Shown here piece after piece: positions 12,402 to 23,700 of a stretch of 64,000 nucleotides of DNA (position 1 is its first letter; each line of letters opens with the position of its first letter). The notes beneath the pieces were generated by a model, which made no database searches, was not told the origin of the DNA, and was given only the letters and a program-made list of their open reading frames with translations. The stretch is taken from NCBI RefSeq assembly GCF_040954645.1, contig NC_092807.1, positions 76,648,021 through 76,712,020 of the forward strand, read 5' to 3'. The DNA comes from Diabrotica undecimpunctata (taxonomy: Eukaryota > Arthropoda > Insecta > Coleoptera > Chrysomelidae). The translations under genes were made by a program, and so were the position numbers.

Positions 12402-13896
12402 TTGAACGAATTTAAAACGGAACATACAATTTAATATATGTCTGTTTGAACTGCATTTGAAATAGTGGACCAATATAAAACTTGGACAAAAATAAATCCA
12501 TACCCGGTGATAGACATTGTATAAAATATCGTTCAACTATCTGTCTCCTTTAAAGGAAAGAGCAGCTTGCCTAATAGTCGGAGAGATAGAGCCGAAATTT
12601 TGAACTGATCAGTAATATGACATTTCTCCATTGGAATATATTCATTGTAACTGGGTTAAGACTTTGTATTACAGGCGGACGCCCCTCGTGCTACAGGGGG
12701 TGGCTATACAGGGATGAAGTTGTAATTTTTTTAGGAAAAATTAACGATCGATAATATGGCTGAAAATTTGCCCAGAGTAAGATCTTGGTATAACTAGACG
12801 AAATCCCAAAGGGCGGACGCGAGAGTGGATACATAAGGGGTGGCGGACAGGGATGAAATTGCAATTTTTTGGGGAAAAATTAACGATAAGTAATATGTCC
12901 GCCATTTTCATGGCTCATTATTTAGCCCCTAAAAACTCTAAATCCAAAAGAGCGGACAGCTGGGTTGGTACAGAAAGCCATAAAACGGGGTCAAATGTAC
13001 CACTTTTACTATGTATGTAAATTAGATTTTACCTCAAAAAATTACGAAAATTTTCATTTACGGAAATTTTTTTGGAAAATTTTGAGGAAAACTCTACTTG
13101 ACGGTTCTCAGAATAGTAACAGAAGGGAGCATACAAATTTTCAAATCAATCGGTATAAAAATATCATAATAAAATCAGTTTGAAAATTGTTACCGAGACC
13201 TAAAATGCGCAGGCAAGTGGTACATTTGACCCCGTTTTATGGCTCTCTGTACCAACCCCGCTGTCCGCCCTTTTGGATTTAGAGTTTTTAGGGGCTATTT
13301 CATGCTTTTAGGCATGAAAATGGCGGACATATTACTTATCGTTAATTTTTCCCCAAAAAATTGCAATTTCACCCCTGTCCGCCACCCCTTATGTATCCAC
13401 TCTCGCGTCCGCCCTTTGGGATTTCGTCTGGTTAAACCAAGATCTTACTCTGGGCAAATTTTCAGCCATAGTATCGATCGTTAATTTTTCTGAAAAAAAT
13501 TACAACTTCATCCCTGTATAGCCACCCCCTGTACCACGAGGGGCGTCCGCCTGTAAGGCAAAGTCTTAACCCAGTTACAATGAATATATTCCAATCGAGA
13601 AATGTCATATTACTGATCAGTTCAAAATTTCGGCTCTATCTCTTGGACTATAAGGAAGCGATAAGTGGTTTGACAGCATAATAACTGCTTGTGTAGTCTA
13701 GTTTTCACAGTGATTCTAGGCAACCTATTTGGGTGGAGTTTTGACTTGTTCTTGAATGAATTCAGAATCCAGCAGCCCGCTGAAGTATTGGATTTTTATA
13801 ATATAATTATTTGACAACCTTTTGTTGGCCAACCACCTAGAGCGGAGTTGAGCCGAAATACATTGATTTCGTATGTTCCGTTTTAAATTCGTTCAA

Positions 13897-13900
<4 letters not shown>
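12398..13900. mobile_element. Foldback-type element, 1.5 kb
   Basis: The ends read CAGATTGAACGAATTTAAAA inward on both sides with TA outside. Inside, 12545-13015 is matched by the reverse complement of 13209-13650 with few mismatches, leaving a loop of about 190 bases. The arms contain GC-rich blocks (GGCGGACGCCCCTCG) unlike the AT-rich surroundings. The outer 150 bp on the left and 220 bp on the right do not pair beyond the terminal 30 bp, so a foldback may be nested in another MITE. No coding sequence. Confidence 0.8.
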
Positions 13901-13974
<74 letters not shown>

Positions 13975-13979
13975 TATAT
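13901..13979. repeat. (AT)n microsatellite
   Basis: AT run at the right border of the foldback element, with one interruption (AAATATATATAC) at its right end. Confidence 0.97.
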
Positions 13980-14760
13980 ACGAAAAATATATAAGTAAAA
14001 TAGAACATAAAACAGAAAAATAAAATAGGTATATTGTTGGAAAGCAACCGTACATACGTATTTCTGACTATTGGTTGTATTGTCGTACGGCCGTAGCGTC
14101 CTTTCGAAGAGGATCTCAAGTTTCGAGAGCCCATCTTCGTTTTAAGGAGTTAAATTGAGATACCGGCCTCTACGGGCAAGAAGTTCCGCCGAGCCTTTGT
14201 GGTAGGTGAGGGGACACTGGCAATCAGAATTCTCTAACAATTCGAGCTTTCTTACAGACAAAATATTCTTACAATGACTTAATATGTGTTAGAATTCTGA
14301 TGCGTGGTGTATAACTCAAGTTCCACAAAGATGTCGGCCTTCTCGCTTCGTGTAGCCGCGTTCCGTCTCCTCGAGAGAGGTACAAGAATGCCGGCAATGT
14401 CGACTCTTCCTGCTGCCAGTCGCTTCGTATAGCTACCTTTTTGTTAATTCTTATAGTTACTATTTACATAAGGTTTTGGAGACGAAGTGTTATTGCAACT
14501 CAACCTGATCGGAAAAGCAATTACAAGTCCCCGTCGAGGCTTTCATTCGCTCTTTACCGTGACAGGCCCAAATAACGCTGTGGTCAGTTCGACACGATTT
14601 GAAATAGTTCTAAGACCAATGTCTGTTCTATCTCAGAAAGTCGTGTTCTACTGTCAGGAAGCGTTTTGTAGTCGACACGCCGGTTCTCGTACACTTGATG
14701 ATTTAACTTCTGAAATTGGATAACTATTATTGGATAACTATTCTTTAATCTTAGTAGAGT
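13980..14760. other. Unassigned, comparatively GC-rich stretch
   Basis: About 780 bases with more G and C than the neighbours (for example around 14090-14420). Two short ORFs exist but match nothing I recognise. AATTCTCTAACA at 14232 and its near reverse complement TGTTAGAATTCT at 14288 form a small inverted pair. It could be an LTR fragment or a diverged SINE/LTR of unknown type. Confidence 0.3.
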
Positions 14761-15095
14761 ATGGGTCACTCAAACCAGACAGACACACTGCGCATGAGCC
14801 GACACAGACCCAAGACACAGCCCAATGTCGGTAAGCATTGGATCTGCATTACCGGCCAACGTGTAACTTAGCATGGTTCCGAACCTTTTAGTCATGACCG
14901 AAACCATTTCAATTCTTTTAATTATATTTTAATTTCTGTTAACCAGTTTTTATTCTTATATTATTTTTAATTAATTAATTAATTTTTTAAATTAAAGAAA
15001 AAGTCTTTCAGAGGTAGGATTTGAACCCGTATGAAATATTTACTAGACCAGCTTACTGCACGCGACACCACGAGCGATTAATGTTATGCGCTCAA
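14761..15095 (-). mobile_element. Candidate tRNA-headed SINE
   Basis: On the minus strand GTGGTGTCGCGTGCAGTAAG (A-box-like) is followed about 30 bases later by GGTTCAAATCC, a good pol III B box. An AT-rich linker and a GC-richer body down to about 14761 follow. The same plan (tRNA-like head, AT-rich linker, GC-rich body) recurs at 55930-56250. The head does not look like a full functional tRNA. Boundaries are approximate. Confidence 0.5.
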
Positions 15096-15640
15096 AAGAG
15101 TATAATACTATAATCCGGTTAGCAGCTGTGTAGGAATTTTAAACATATAGGTACTCCTCGTTGTTATTGCTGACAAATTAAGTGACTAAGATGAATTATA
15201 CTAAGAGATAGAAAAAAATAGCAGGTTAGGTTCTCGAAATAAATCAGTGCGGTAACAACTCATTTATATTTTTTTAAATAAAAATTATATAATATAAAAA
15301 AAAAGGTATTAATTAGTACTAATAAACGAAAACTATCATTAACCCGGCAATATTAAATTGATATATATAGTGGTAAACCGCCGTACAGGATTTTAAATGG
15401 ACAACTTAAAGAAATATCAGTTTCTAGTTGTTGGATATTTAACGAGATGACCCAACTGGTTGACTTTAAATGAATATTAATATAGATACTACCCCTACAA
15501 TTCATTGAACGTCTGCTGCTTGACAAAGGCGTACATTGACCTTTAATGCACACTGGTTGACACAGTTCTCTCATGCACACATATCTCGTACACTGCTCAA
15601 TATAGACATACAATTTCGTCATACACTCCCAATCAAACAA
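15096..15640. other. Intergenic/repeat sequence, nothing recognised
   Basis: AT-rich bases with no recognisable frame, TIR or repeat. They end exactly where the large inverted repeat begins. Confidence 0.5.
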
Positions 15641-16299
15641 CCAGTTTGAATGCTAACAATAATTTTTAGGAATTTACTCACAACGGGGTACTCAGAAACT
15701 TCATTTGCTTAATACACTTTTTGTTATCCTAAACCATTGTCTTTTTTAAATGCAACACAGATAAATGTCGTTCCATCCTGTCAAAAAACATCTTACTTTC
15801 ACTCTCTTATACTTTAACTTTATTGTTGGAAAAACTTTTAAATATTCGGAATTTAATAACATTTATTCAATCTAGCTATTGGAATGATACCAAAAATAAT
15901 TTTTGTGCACAGGGTTTTCAGAACTTTCATTTGCCGTTGCTATTCTAAACCATTGTCATTTTAATGACAGCACAAACATGTGCGCGCGCGACGACCATCG
16001 CATCAACCTTTCAATGAACGATTCTTACTATATTACTTAATCGTGTTACCAATAAAAATCGCCCGTGCAAGACGGAATAAGAACAGAGATGGTAAAAAAG
16101 GTGGATAACTCTAGAATCAATAAAAATCCTTAACAGATGCATAACAAATTATAGTCGTGGCACAACACACAAAAAGAGAGATCGAATAAACATGAACCGA
16201 CCAATTAGTCTTTTACCACACCCATGTAAATTATTAACAAAGATTACAACAAATAAATTAGATTTATACCAAAGACGGATTCCACAAAGGATACAGTAC

Positions 16300-16830
16300 G
16301 AATGATCATCACAGACACTCAGAAAAAAGCAAAAATTCCACTCAAGTTGGCATTTTTTAATAACGCTTGCGATTCCATAGAACAATGGGTGGCAATGGGT
16401 AGTTTATGCATTAGACAACGGCAGAATAGACCCCGATATAAAAAGCTCTTGGAAAACATTTATAGGAAAGTAAAATTTAAAGTTAAAATCTGTGAAAGCT
16501 CAATAAGGCACTATTAATGGGGAGAGGTGTCAGACAAGAAGATACGATGTCAGATAAGTTCTTTTCACTTGCTTTGGAGGATATTTTAAAAAACTGGAAT
16601 TGGAACAAAAAATGAAGGTATTAACATCGATGGACGCTACTTAAATCACTTGCGATGTTTAGATGACATTATACTGATTAGCACTTGTGCACAGGAGTTA
16701 CAAGAAATGTTAACAGACTTAAGCATTGGAGATAGTACCACTAAATATTGAGAAAATTAAGGTCATGTTAGCTACAAAGGTTGAAAATGTAGAAGAATAT
16801 GTGTATGAACAGTGTGTAACAGATTATGTG
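16300..16830 (+). pseudogene. Decayed non-LTR reverse transcriptase (left arm copy)
   Basis: Pieces in shifting frames recall a non-LTR RT: GRYLNHLRCLDDIILIS near 16635-16690, where LDDI stands for the catalytic FADD box, then QELQEMLTDLSI. Upstream stretches around 16300-16520 would be the preceding palm and fingers. Stops and frameshifts are numerous. The mirror copy is at 43010-43500. Confidence 0.6.
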
Positions 16831-17939
16831 TCCTACTAACTATCTTGCCGTTGGTAGGTACGTACTTCTTTATAAAAAGGTATATAGATACAAAAGGACT
16901 TGGGTTTATTTTTTTAATGGAATTTTCACTTGCATAGGAAATTTAATACTGTATTTTTAAAAACGTTATTTTTTTTATTGAACATAATTTTATTATTTCA
17001 TTGCCGAATTAGATGTTTTTTTTTTATTTGCGGAAATTTCGTAATGTATTTTATGTGTATTATGTATTTTTATGTAAGAATCCGATTAATAAGAGCTGCT
17101 TTTATTTCATCCATTATTTTATGTTATCTTGTATATCGCTTTTTTAATATTTATGTTTTGGTCTCATTTGTGTACTACATATGATATCTGGATAGAAGGT
17201 TATCCCAAAACAAATATGGTTAAGTGGTAAAATAGGTATTTGTGTTCAAATGGGTAGTAGTGCTCATGCAAAAAAGAAAGAATAGTTAATTTATTTAACA
17301 AAAATATACTACTTTGACCAATATTGTATACTTCTGAATGTTTTATCTCCTATTCAGGGGTAATAAGTAATCAATATAAGTAGTTAGTGTCAAATGTGCA
17401 ATTATCTTTATAAGCAATAGCTTACTGACTTCACTCTACATGTTGAGTCCAAATAATTAAACCTTGTCTCTTCAGAAAAGAGCACTTTAAATTGCAAAGT
17501 AAATTGCGTGCAGGCGATCGTGTTTTGTGCAAGCTTTTTCTAGCCTATGACAACTAAGGTGTGATGAATCTTGCACCACCCCACATTTATAAAGATTATC
17601 GGTATTTACGGACAAGAATCCTCCAGGCAGAATGAGAATAATAACTACCAGAAGGAAGTTCCTCATGAGAATTCAATTGGCGGGGATCAACTTCTTTTTT
17701 TTTTTTTGCATGATGAGTTTTTCTGGTATATCTTACAGTTTTTTCTTGATTTGAGTCGGCATACAAAGGGCTGGTATTTGTGGAATGGATTTTACGAATC
17801 TAGACTTTGTTTGTTTCGTTCTCTAGCGAGTTATCTTCGAATATTAGGTATGGTGATAGCTACGATATGGTAGAGCTTATGTATGGATCTGAGTCTTATT
17901 GTAACAAACTTCCGCTGGTGATTTTTGTTGACTCACTTA

Positions 17940-18400
17940 TAACTAAATATACGTGACAAGTATGTGTTGATATCACCCATGCTGGCAAGGTATATTCGGC
18001 AGCAGAACCATATAGTGCAAGCGTCTATGTTTTAAGGGTGGAAGGATGTGCGCCCCATTTTTAGCTGACAAGCTTGCGGAGAATATTATTTCTGGTCCTC
18101 AGTTTGCCTTTTAGTTTTAAACAATGTTCTGTAAATGACAGCGTGCGATATAAACTATCTTCAAGGTATTTATAGGAAGTCCAGAGTTCAAGGTTTACAT
18201 AACACTATTGAATGTTAAGTTTTGTAAAAGCGTCTGTATTACGGAAATTTAAGAAGTACAACTGAGTTTTTCCGAAGTTTGGCTTAAAATTCTTTCGTAG
18301 TGTAATACCAATTACCCTAGGTTTGGCGTAATTCAGTCTTCTATGTGTTTCCTGCACTAAAAATATATCACATTTGTATAAGCGCATATGTCTCATAAGG
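17940..18400 (-). pseudogene. Jockey-like non-LTR remnant with internal deletion
   Basis: On the minus strand an endonuclease-domain piece (CDIFLVQETHRRLNYAKPRV) runs directly into an RT thumb piece (NFKPNFGKTQLYF), skipping everything between. The right arm copy (40540-41880) still has about 865 bp at this junction, so the left copy suffered a deletion. Further thumb sequence continues to about 17940. Confidence 0.65.
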
Positions 18401-20329
18401 TTAACTAAAGTAAAGTTTCTTTATCTCTAGATATGTCCTCAATATTTATAGACATAATTAGAATAGTTGATCCTAAAAAGAACCGATTTGACCAAATTAT
18501 ATTGAACAGAAGGCTCCTTCTTTGAACCCCATAAGTAATGGCTATTCTTTTTATTTTTTATTAAAAATTTAAATTTTACATACTGACTATTACTTTTCGA
18601 CGATTTTTCAAATCAAATTTGTATAGTATCTGTTGGTAAAAAAAGAGTCTCTTTGTGAAAAGTAAATAAGTTTGTAATATTGGTCAGAACTCATATATGG
18701 ATAATAAGCAAATCAACAGTTACATTGAGTGTATAAAATTTCAATTACATAATATATTATATCGGCGCAGGAGATAGGTTTATATCAGAGATCAAAAGTT
18801 ACATGTCTATTCCGGGTTCTATTTAGTCTTTACGTATTTTCATTACTTAAAGAGTGCGAAAAGGCATGCTTATGCTTTTTATTTTTTTAAATATTTTCTA
18901 CTACGTCCTCTCTACAGTCCCCTCTTTTTTGAACAACCTGTGTTATTTTTTTTAATTAAGCACTTGTCCAGAGCTATTTAAAATACTCTGTCCTCTGCTA
19001 TTACATTAATATGACTGGTTCATTATTTCCTTTCTTTCTTGCAGCCATTAATGAATGTTGTTTATCCTGAGTATCTTCCGCGTATCACTATTTCTTCTGT
19101 GTATTAGGATTTTTAATTTTGGTTGTTATTAAGATTCTCATTTCAAGTGTATCTAAATATAAATATCACCTCGACGTGTTTACTACTAGTCTTGTTTCTG
19201 CGGTACGAATATCCATGTATCATGATAGGTGGTAACGCGTAGTTTATTTAATGTATTTAAAGTATCTTTTGCCAATTGCTTTCTTACTTTATTTAATGTA
19301 GTTAAAGTACCCTTCACTTTTGAAAATTTCTTTCTCACTTCTTCAGCAATAGGTCTCTTTTCCTCATCAATACTGTTCTCGCTCGATACAGTTATTCCAA
19401 GACATTAAGATTTCACTATATGCTCTATCATTTGGTTTTTATCTAAAATTTACACCTATAGCAAATTTTTTATAATATCTGATATATTGGTATTAAACTG
19501 GAGTAGAATATTTTTTAGACAATATTTGTTTTGATTATGCCTGTTTTACAATCTAGTGCACAAAAGAATAAATGTTTATGTGTTCAGTGTTTTCTAATAC
19601 TGCAAAACTTAAACAGGCCTACATATTAGAATATACAGGGTAATTTATGAAGAATGTCCAATTTCTTAATTGAAGTTTTATACCTCAAAATATGCCTACA
19701 GGCCTTATACAAATATTACTCTTTTCTGAGATACGGGAAGTATAAATAAATATGGATTTTAAATTTCACAATGATTTTTTATTATTTTTTAATTATTTTC
19801 TTGTGGCGTTTTGTAACTGTTGAAGTTTTTTCTTGGGAATAAGATTCAACATGATTTTATATTTTATTTGACGTTTTAATCTTCAAATCGGAGTTCATTT
19901 TTCGAAAAACTATAAAATTGTGACACAAATTACTATATAAATATATTCTCATGCGGTAAGCTTATGCTGCTCTGCTTCTTTTATATATGTCTCCCCCCAT
20001 TTCTATTCACAATTCTTTTAATTTTTTCAATGCTTAAGCCATTTTGGTATATTGTCAATATTTTTGAGGTGCGTTATTTTTAGATGACTGTGTTTAAGGA
20101 TGGTGCATTTGATTACATGAAATTGACTTTAATTTAATAGTTTTCATTCGATTAGTATAAAATTAGTATGATGATAAATGACTGGCATATGTTGGTACTA
20201 TATATAAAGTTCAACATATGGGAATAAGAGCATTATGTTAGTAATTTCAGGGTAAATTATGACGAAACCAAAAATAACCCATGATATTCTTCCCTTGATC
20301 TTAAGTACTTTGCAGTGATTTTTATTAAT

Positions 20330-20335
<6 letters not shown>
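18401..20335. other. Arm sequence without recognisable genes
   Basis: Apart from its match to the right arm, no gene or transposon end is seen. A 190-bp stretch at 18396-18586 is unique to this arm. Confidence 0.5.

Positions 20336-20373
<38 letters not shown>
20336..20373. repeat. (AT)n tract at the insertion point of element B
   Basis: AT run cut by the left LTR of element B. The ATAT at 20370-20373 and the ATAT after the right LTR at 26716 fit a 4-bp target duplication. Confidence 0.95.
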
Positions 20374-20379
<6 letters not shown>

Positions 20380-20723
20380 GAATTTATTAATTGTTATGTC
20401 TTTAATTTATAATGCCTTTATCGAAGGGTTCTTATCGTAATTTATTAAAAAGCACAATAACTGATATTAATTTATTTATCACTAAAAATACATAATTTAT
20501 TAAAAGGCGAGCGTAACAATAAATATCGCGAGCGCGTCTTCAGAATTAACTGTTCTCTTCAATCAAAGTTCGGTTATTTTATATGAAATCCTGATATACT
20601 AGAATAGTCGAGAACATCTAGTTGGAGGATTCACCATAATTTGATTCTAGACCTCCACCGAAATTTCTACAACAAAACAAAATAATTAGTCATAAAATTT
20701 AGGCCAGTATATTTATGGTAACA
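20374..20723 (-). repeat. 3' LTR of element B
   Basis: 350 bp, TGTTACCATA to ATTCACAACA on the minus strand, with three differences from the 5' LTR. The stop codon of pol (20713-20715) lies inside this LTR. Confidence 0.98.
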
Positions 20724-23700
20724 TTGCCCCCCTCTTAAAAGATGGTTCCTCCTGGAACCTTGTCGGGACTGGAACCGGAACTGTATGCTGGTATCGGCAA
20801 CTGGACCCTCTTTTACAACTTCCAGTTGTATAAAAATGACAAGGGACGGTTTTCTCTCCGAACAAGGTACTTAGCGGATTGCAACAGACTAACACCTGGA
20901 CTTCGGTGTCTTTGAAGATCTCCTCCACCATATTTCGGATAACCCTCCAATCTAATTGGCGGCACTCCAACTTTGGCATGGCTAACTTTTGCACGTCGGA
21001 CTCTAGTACGTGCTCTCTCAATTGAAGTAAGGCTTCCCATACATCTCGGTACGTAGGTTGGTCACGGGCAGTGTCTTTTGTTACCAGGTAGAAAAGGTAA
21101 CGTGATGCATCTTGGAGCTTCAAGGTTTTACCGGGAGCTGGCACTTGGCATTGAAGTTCTGCAACTCGACCAAACTTCCTTCGAAAGACGGATGCCAACC
21201 CTGGTGCGTCTTTGATACTGGCCGGGATGGTAAGGGCCAGCGAGTAGTCATCGGGGAGCGCGAGTAGATCTTGCTTTTCTTCAGTGGTAACACCATGTCT
21301 TGCTTTACCGGTACCTCCATAGGCACCCATGAATTCCTTAAACGTGAGGTCAGACACGTCTTGGACTTGGTTTACTTCCACTTCTTCATCTACGTCGTGG
21401 TCACCTTCGAAAGACGCTAGCCGGTTATGGTGTACTATCATCGGCTTTCCCCTCGGAATCTTGCTTATTCGGTAGATGACATCGTTGATCTTCTCCATAA
21501 TTAGGTATGGGCCTTCCCAAAACTGCTGCAATTTGGGAGAACAACCTTTTCGCTTCTTGGGATTATAGAGCCAGACCTTGTCGTTCTTCTTAAAGCAACC
21601 CTTTTCGGCTTGTGTATCGTACCGTTTCTTCATTCGGTCGCTAGCGATCTGAATGTGGGAACGGACCAACTCATGTACATCGTCCATTCTTCTTCGTAAT
21701 TCGGTCACATAATCTTCACCTGCTACATCTTCTCCAGGTCGACACCCAAATTCTAGATCACAAGGTAGTCGCATTTCGCGTCCGAATAGGACTCTGGCTG
21801 GTGTCTGGCCTGTTGATTCGTTAACAGCAGATCTGTAGGCCATTGTGAAGAACGGAAGGTATTGGTCCCAGTCTCGCTGATGATCGGACACCATCTTTGT
21901 CAAATACTTGCCGACTGTCCTATTCATCCGTTCTACCATACCATCAGATTGCGGATGATATGCTGTAGTTCTTGTTTTCTTCATGCCTAGTCTATCACAT
22001 ATTCCTTGGAATATATCGCTTTCGAAGTTCCTGCCTTGGTCACTATGTATCTCCAAAGGCACTCGAAATCGGCTGATATATTCTTGGATCAATTTATCTG
22101 CAACGGTGGCGGCCTTCTGGTCTGGAAGTGCGTAAATCTCGACCCACTTAGTAAAGTAATCCATTACTACCAACATGTACTTGCCTCCATTTTCACTTTC
22201 TGGAAATGGCCCAGCGATATCCAAAGCTATTCTTTCAAACGGGCTTCCAACATTATATTGTCTCATAGGAGCTCCCCTTTTTCGGTAAGGCCCGTTACTC
22301 GTGGCACAAATAGTACATTTCTTACACCAGTCTTTTACATCGTCGGAACTGTTCATCCAATAAAACCGTTCCCGAATTCGCTGAAGGGTTTTCTTTACAC
22401 CAAAATGCCCTCCCGATGGACTGTCGTGTAACTGACGAAGTACTTCGGCTATTCTGCTCTTTGGGATCACCAACTGTCTTCTCTTCTCTGAACCGTCATC
22501 ATTTTCTAGGACTCGTTTGAGCAAGCCATCTTCGATGATAAATGAGTCCCACTGGGCCCAATACGTCTTAACTACTGAGCATAGGTTTGATATTTCCTGC
22601 CAAGGTGGTCGACGGTTTTCCTCTTTCCATTTTCGGATTTTCTGTATAACTGTATCTCTCTCTTGTTCTTCCCTTATCTTAGTAGGCGTCCAGTCGTCGT
22701 TGACAATCGTCGTTCTTAGCACTGCTGCTTCCTTGGATTCCGTTTTGTTGCAGTGGGAACACTCTGCTGGGCATGGCCTTCTGGAAAGAGAATCAGCGTT
22801 TCTATGGCTAACTCCGGCCCGGTGCTCAATCTTAAAATCGTATTCTTGGAGTCGTTCGATCCACCTGGCTATCTGACCCTCTGGATTCTTAAACTGCATC
22901 AACCACTTAAGGGCGGCATGGTCGGTTCGGATTAGAAACTTTCTGCCATAGAGGTATTGATAGAAGTGCTCTACTGATTTCACTACTGCCAGAAGTTCTC
23001 TTCTCGTGACGCAATAATTCCGTTCTGGTTTTGAAAGAACTTTACTAAAATATCCGAGGACTCGTTCCTGTCCTCCTTGAATCTGAGACAGCACTCCTCC
23101 AATTTCCACATTACTTGCATCCGTATCTAAGATGAACTCTCCTTCTGGCAGTGGATACCCCAAAATTGGTGCTGTTATTAAATGCTTTTTCAACGTTTCA
23201 AAGGCATTTTGGCAGTCTATATCCCAGCGGTATTCTCTTGCTTCCTCTGTAAGTCGCGTTAATGGCTTAGCGATATCTGCAAACTTCTTAATAAACCTCC
23301 GGTAGTAAGTACATAGTCCAAGAAAACTTCTCACTTGATGTTTGTCAGTTGGTTTTGGCCATTCCTTAATGGAATCGATTTTTCCCTTATCCACGGCCAC
23401 TCCTTCTTTACTGACTATATGACCCAGATAATTGACTCTACCTTGAAATAGCTGGCACTTCTTGGGGTTTAGCATCAATTGGGCAGCTTTAAGTCGATTA
23501 AAAACGTTTTCTATATTCCTCAAATGATCTTCAAATGTCTCCCCCAAGACGATTATGTCATCTAAATAAACCAGGCATGTTTTCCAAGATAACCCTCTCA
23601 ACACATTTTCCATAAGCCTCTCAAATGTCGCAGGAGCATTACAGAGTCCAAATGGCATAACGTTGAATTGCCACAATCCAGATCCTGTGGTGAAGGCTGT

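Larger units (their letters stand above)
15641..20335 (+). repeat. Left outer arm of a giant inverted repeat
   Basis: This block is the reverse complement of 38815-44114. Long stretches match with very few differences (for example 16930-17180 against 42640-42900). The left arm lacks about 865 bp present at 40655-41520 and has about 190 bp (18396-18586) missing from the right arm. It ends at an (AT)n tract, which in the right arm leads straight into the inner arm. The shared content includes decayed retrotransposons, so duplication came after those insertions. Confidence 0.93.

Noticed and set aside
14487..14723. 78-codon ORF in GC-richer DNA
   Set aside because: I considered a host exon, but found no recognisable family and no good splice context.
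17571..17873. 100-codon ORF conserved at 41943-42242
   Set aside because: Conservation is explained by the inverted repeat arms. The protein is low in motif content and differs by indel in a T run, so it is not a separate gene.
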